DNA of 8,211 bases, taken from Merdiplasma sp045118075. Its GTDB lineage: Bacteria > Bacillota > Clostridia > Lachnospirales > Lachnospiraceae. The stretch lies in contig JBGUOI010000261.1 of NCBI GenBank assembly GCA_045118075.1, forward strand, positions 1 through 8,211, read 5' to 3'. Each line of letters begins with the position of its first letter. Position 1 is the first letter of the stretch. The notes under the pieces are model-generated. The model had not been told where the DNA came from and made no database searches. It saw only the letters and a program-made list of their open reading frames with translations. Shown piece by piece: positions 6,004-8,211 of the stretch. The position numbers and the translations under genes were made by a program.

Positions 6004-7656
6004 ATGAAGATATTACTGGCAGCAGTCAACGCCAAATACATTCACACCTGCCCGGCGGTTTACAGCCTGAGGGCTTATGCGTACGCTTCCGTGCCGGAGA
6101 TGTCCGGGAAGATAACGATCGAGACCGCGGAATTTACGATCAATGACAACTACCAGGATGTCCTGGCCGGGATCATGGCCTGCGAAGCGGATGTCATCGG
6201 ATTTTCCACCTATATCTGGAATGTGGACCGGGTTCGGCGCCTGATCAGGGACATCCGGTGCATCCGGGAAGATACGGTGAGAATCTGGGCCGGCGGGCCG
6301 GAGGCGGGCTGGTATCCCGACCGGCTGTTAAAAGAGGATGGTGCGGATCTTTGCATGAGGGGAGAAGGCGAAGTCGTTTTTTCTGAGCTGGTAAGGTGCA
6401 CTGCCTTAAAGGGCAGCCTGATCGGCCCGGAGGATTACCCGGAGGGCCTGGCCGGCCTGTCCTTTCTGCGCGGCGGAGAGATCGTACATACCGGGACTGC
6501 CCGGCCGGCTGATCTTGATCGGATCCCGTTTTTGTACAGGGACCTTTCTCTTTTTGATAACCGGATCATCTATTACGAGGCCAGCCGGGGGTGCCCGTTC
6601 GCGTGTGCCTACTGCCTGTCCGGGCGGGAGAGAGGAACCAGGTACCGTTCTCTTAAGACGGTCAGGGAGGAACTGCAGTTTTTCCTAGACCAGAAGGTGA
6701 AGCAGGTCAAATTCGTGGACAGGACATTCAATGCGGATCCTGTGTTTGCGACAGAGATCTGGACTTACATCAGGGACCATGACAACGGGATCACGAATTT
6801 CCATTTCGAGATCGAGGCGGACCGGATGACAGATGATGAGCTTGAACTCGTTTCCTCGTTCCGGCCAGGCCTGATTCAGATGGAGATCGGGGTGCAGTCG
6901 GCTAATCCGGAAACTCTTCGCAGTGTACACCGGTATCCGCAGCTGGACCGCATCCGCCATGTGATGCATATGCTGGAACCGCGCCAGAATATCAACCTGC
7001 ATCTGGATCTGATCGCAGGTCTTCCCTTTGAAGGAATGGACAGTTTTCGCGAATCTTTTAAGGCTGTCTATGAGATGAGACCGAACCAATTCCAGCTTGG
7101 CTTCCTTAAGCTGCTTAAAGGGACGGAGCTTTATGACCGTCGGGAGGAGTACGGACTGGTCTGTTCCCAGGACGCACCGTATGAGGTGCTGAAAACAAAA
7201 TGGCTTTCTTACGAGGATCTGGAGAAGCTGCACCGGATCAGTGACCGGGTGGAGGAGTATGTGAATTCACAGGGCTTCCGCCGCAGCCTGTCGCTGGTGG
7301 AGAAGCTGTTTCCGGATGCTTTTTCGCTCTTTGATGCCCTGGCGGATTATTACCGTGAAAACGGGTATGATAAAAATAAGCCGTCCGGGAAGAAGCGTTA
7401 TGAGATTCTGGCAGATTTTGCCGCTGTCCGGGCTGACGAAACGCAGCTGGCAAACATCAGGGAAATGATCCGTTTTGACCAGGCGCTTCATATCCATCCG
7501 AGCCGCCGGATGCAGCTGGAGGAGACCTTCGATTTCGGGAGCGGTCCGGTGACCTGTCACTTTGATCACAGCGAGTGCTCACCGGTGAACGGGGAGGCGA
7601 AAGCAGAGACTGTCCTGCGTCATTCGCTGATAAAACAGGATCAACCCTTGTCATAG
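6004..7656 (+). CDS. B12-binding-type radical SAM protein with a DUF4080 C-terminus
   Basis: A 550-residue cytoplasmic enzyme. Residues about 1-140 form a cobalamin-binding-type Rossmann domain: MKILLAAVNAKYIHT, GFSTYIWN, AGGPEAGWYPDRLL and RGEGEVVFSEL. Then the radical SAM core has Cys197, Cys201 and Cys204 in CPFACAYC, which should hold the [4Fe-4S] cluster that cleaves S-adenosylmethionine, and KFVDRTFN, FHFEIEADRM, MEIGVQSANPETL and HLDLIAGLPFEGMDSF further on. The C-terminal region (about 370-540) has LGFLKLLKGTEL and a stretch typical of DUF4080. The substrate of this family is not established as far as I know. The DXHXXG cobalamin-ligand motif is not evident, so true B12 binding is uncertain. 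The gene is monocistronic: own promoter and GGAG at 5995-5998 before ATG 6004, with a new promoter after it. Confidence 0.9.
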   Translation: MKILLAAVNAKYIHTCPAVYSLRAYAYASVPEMSGKITIETAEFTINDNYQDVLAGIMACEADVIGFSTYIWNVDRVRRLIRDIRCIREDTVRIWAGGPEAGWYPDRLLKEDGADLCMRGEGEVVFSELVRCTALKGSLIGPEDYPEGLAGLSFLRGGEIVHTGTARPADLDRIPFLYRDLSLFDNRIIYYEASRGCPFACAYCLSGRERGTRYRSLKTVREELQFFLDQKVKQVKFVDRTFNADPVFATEIWTYIRDHDNGITNFHFEIEADRMTDDELELVSSFRPGLIQMEIGVQSANPETLRSVHRYPQLDRIRHVMHMLEPRQNINLHLDLIAGLPFEGMDSFRESFKAVYEMRPNQFQLGFLKLLKGTELYDRREEYGLVCSQDAPYEVLKTKWLSYEDLEKLHRISDRVEEYVNSQGFRRSLSLVEKLFPDAFSLFDALADYYRENGYDKNKPSGKKRYEILADFAAVRADETQLANIREMIRFDQALHIHPSRRMQLEETFDFGSGPVTCHFDHSECSPVNGEAKAETVLRHSLIKQDQPLS

Positions 7657-7661
7657 AATCC

Positions 7662-7691
7662 TTGACAATGAACAGCCGGTTTTTTTATTAT
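7662..7691 (+). promoter_or_regulatory. Sigma-A-type promoter for the sugar-kinase gene
   Basis: A perfect TTGACA (7662-7667) and TATTAT (7686-7691, five of six) are 18 bp apart, 6 bp after the stop of the radical SAM gene. TTGTCA (7648-7653) and TGACAA (7663-7668) form an inverted repeat across the -35 box that could bind a regulator. No clear terminator for the preceding gene is seen; the T-rich run at 7680-7698 lacks a GC-rich hairpin. Confidence 0.6.
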
Positions 7692-7716
7692 TATTTTGTT
7701 GGTTTCTGAAAAACAT

Positions 7717-7740
7717 CTGACAAGCGGCCTGACAAGCGGC
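7717..7740. repeat. Perfect tandem duplication of a 12-bp sequence in the leader
   Basis: CTGACAAGCGGC occurs twice in direct succession (7717-7728, 7729-7740), between the predicted promoter and the ribosome site of the kinase gene. The copies are identical, so this is either a recent slippage product or a paired binding site. Confidence 0.85.
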
Positions 7741-7758
7741 GGTGTGAAAGGATGATGA

Positions 7759-8211
7759 ATGATGACGATACCGGAAAAGACGGCATGTTTGTTTACCCGT
7801 GACGGGCAGATCTTATCGTGCGAACCTTACGGAAACGGGCATATCAATGACACATATAAAGTCTGTACGAGGGATGATGCCTTTATTCTCCAGAAGATCA
7901 ACCGTCATGTTTTTGTTAGGCCGGACCAGGTAATGGAAAACCTGGTGGGTGTTACGGAGTGGATCGCCGGGAAACTTAAAGCGGATGGAATCGATCCGGA
8001 GCGCCGCGTCCTGCATGTCATCCGCACCGCGGACGGCAGGACTTTTACGGTGGATGAAGAGGGAGAATACTGGCGCGCCTGCCGCCTGGTGACCGGCGCG
8101 GTCTGCTACGAGAGACCGGAGACGGAGGATGTCTTTTACGAAAGCGCGGTGGCTTTCGGAAACTTCCAGCGGCTCCTGAGCGATTATCCGGTGCAGGACC
8201 TGCATGAGACG
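7759..8211 (+). CDS. N-acetylhexosamine 1-kinase-like sugar kinase, 5' part (runs off the window)
   Basis: The frame is open from ATG 7759 (a second ATG follows at 7762; TGA precedes at 7756) through the last base, giving 151 codons. AAAGGA (7747-7752) is the ribosome site, 6 nt from the first ATG. The N-terminal lobe of an aminoglycoside-phosphotransferase-fold kinase is visible: YGNGHINDTYKV (glycine-rich ATP loop), FILQKINRHVF with the expected nucleotide-contacting Lys, PDQVMENLVGVTEWI, then EYWRACRLV and AFGNFQRLLSDYP. This pattern is that of the NahK/LnpB-like family, which phosphorylates C1 of GlcNAc/GalNAc in mucin- or milk-glycan salvage pathways. The catalytic Asp motifs lie beyond the window. 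Close relatives include kinases of unproven substrate, so the exact sugar is uncertain. Confidence 0.8.
   Translation, partial: MMTIPEKTACLFTRDGQILSCEPYGNGHINDTYKVCTRDDAFILQKINRHVFVRPDQVMENLVGVTEWIAGKLKADGIDPERRVLHVIRTADGRTFTVDEEGEYWRACRLVTGAVCYERPETEDVFYESAVAFGNFQRLLSDYPVQDLHET

Noticed and set aside
6685..7233. 182-codon open frame on the minus strand inside the radical SAM gene
   Set aside because: The plus frame encodes conserved radical SAM core motifs here. The antisense frame is a by-product of codon bias and lacks a plausible ribosome site or domain.
7813..8205. Long open frame on the minus strand at the right end
   Set aside because: It lies antisense to the kinase N-terminus, whose plus frame carries recognisable family motifs. 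The minus product has no recognisable features.

Overview
The window looks like a piece of a Bacillota (Clostridia, probably Lachnospiraceae-type) chromosome. The reasons are strong purine-rich Shine-Dalgarno sites throughout, use of GTG and TTG starts beside ATG, 'NG-WYYV-NG' wall/surface repeats, a DUF6382-type protein, Tad-type pilus accessory genes and a DUF4080 radical SAM enzyme. This is inference from gene content; no rRNA or tRNA is present to fix the lineage.

Left part (1 to about 3840), visibly more AT-rich and accessory in character. It opens with the 3' end of a surface or secreted repeat protein (1-657), whose frame is open to the window edge. Its tail is an array of 25-residue repeats, and a rho-independent terminator follows. 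Next come two paralogous large serine recombinases (809-2356 and 2259-3671), both with apparently intact catalytic motifs, overlapping out of frame by 98 bp. They are followed by a terminator and then an odd patch of G-rich imperfect direct repeats (3781-3832). No other cargo is visible, so the pair may be a minimal mobile cassette or the recombination module of one.

Middle part (3890-5832), a three-gene operon, more GC-rich and related to Tad/Flp pili: a short A24 (CpaA/TadV-like) prepilin peptidase, a TadE-like pseudopilin, and a DUF6382 protein with two C-terminal membrane segments but no FHA domain. The motor ATPase, TadB/C platform, pilin and CpaB are not in the window. A strong terminator ends the operon.

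Right part (5833-8211), core-like. A B12-binding/radical SAM protein of the DUF4080 type (6004-7656) has its own sigma-A-like promoter. After it is a new promoter, a leader with a perfect 12-bp tandem duplication, and the 5' half of an aminoglycoside-phosphotransferase-fold sugar kinase resembling N-acetylhexosamine 1-kinase (7759 to the window end).

The most unusual parts are the overlapping recombinase pair, the duplicated zinc ribbon in the first recombinase, and the repeat patch just after the pair. No complete novel system can be demonstrated from this window alone. All protein-coding genes are on the + strand; no RNA genes or CRISPR arrays were seen.
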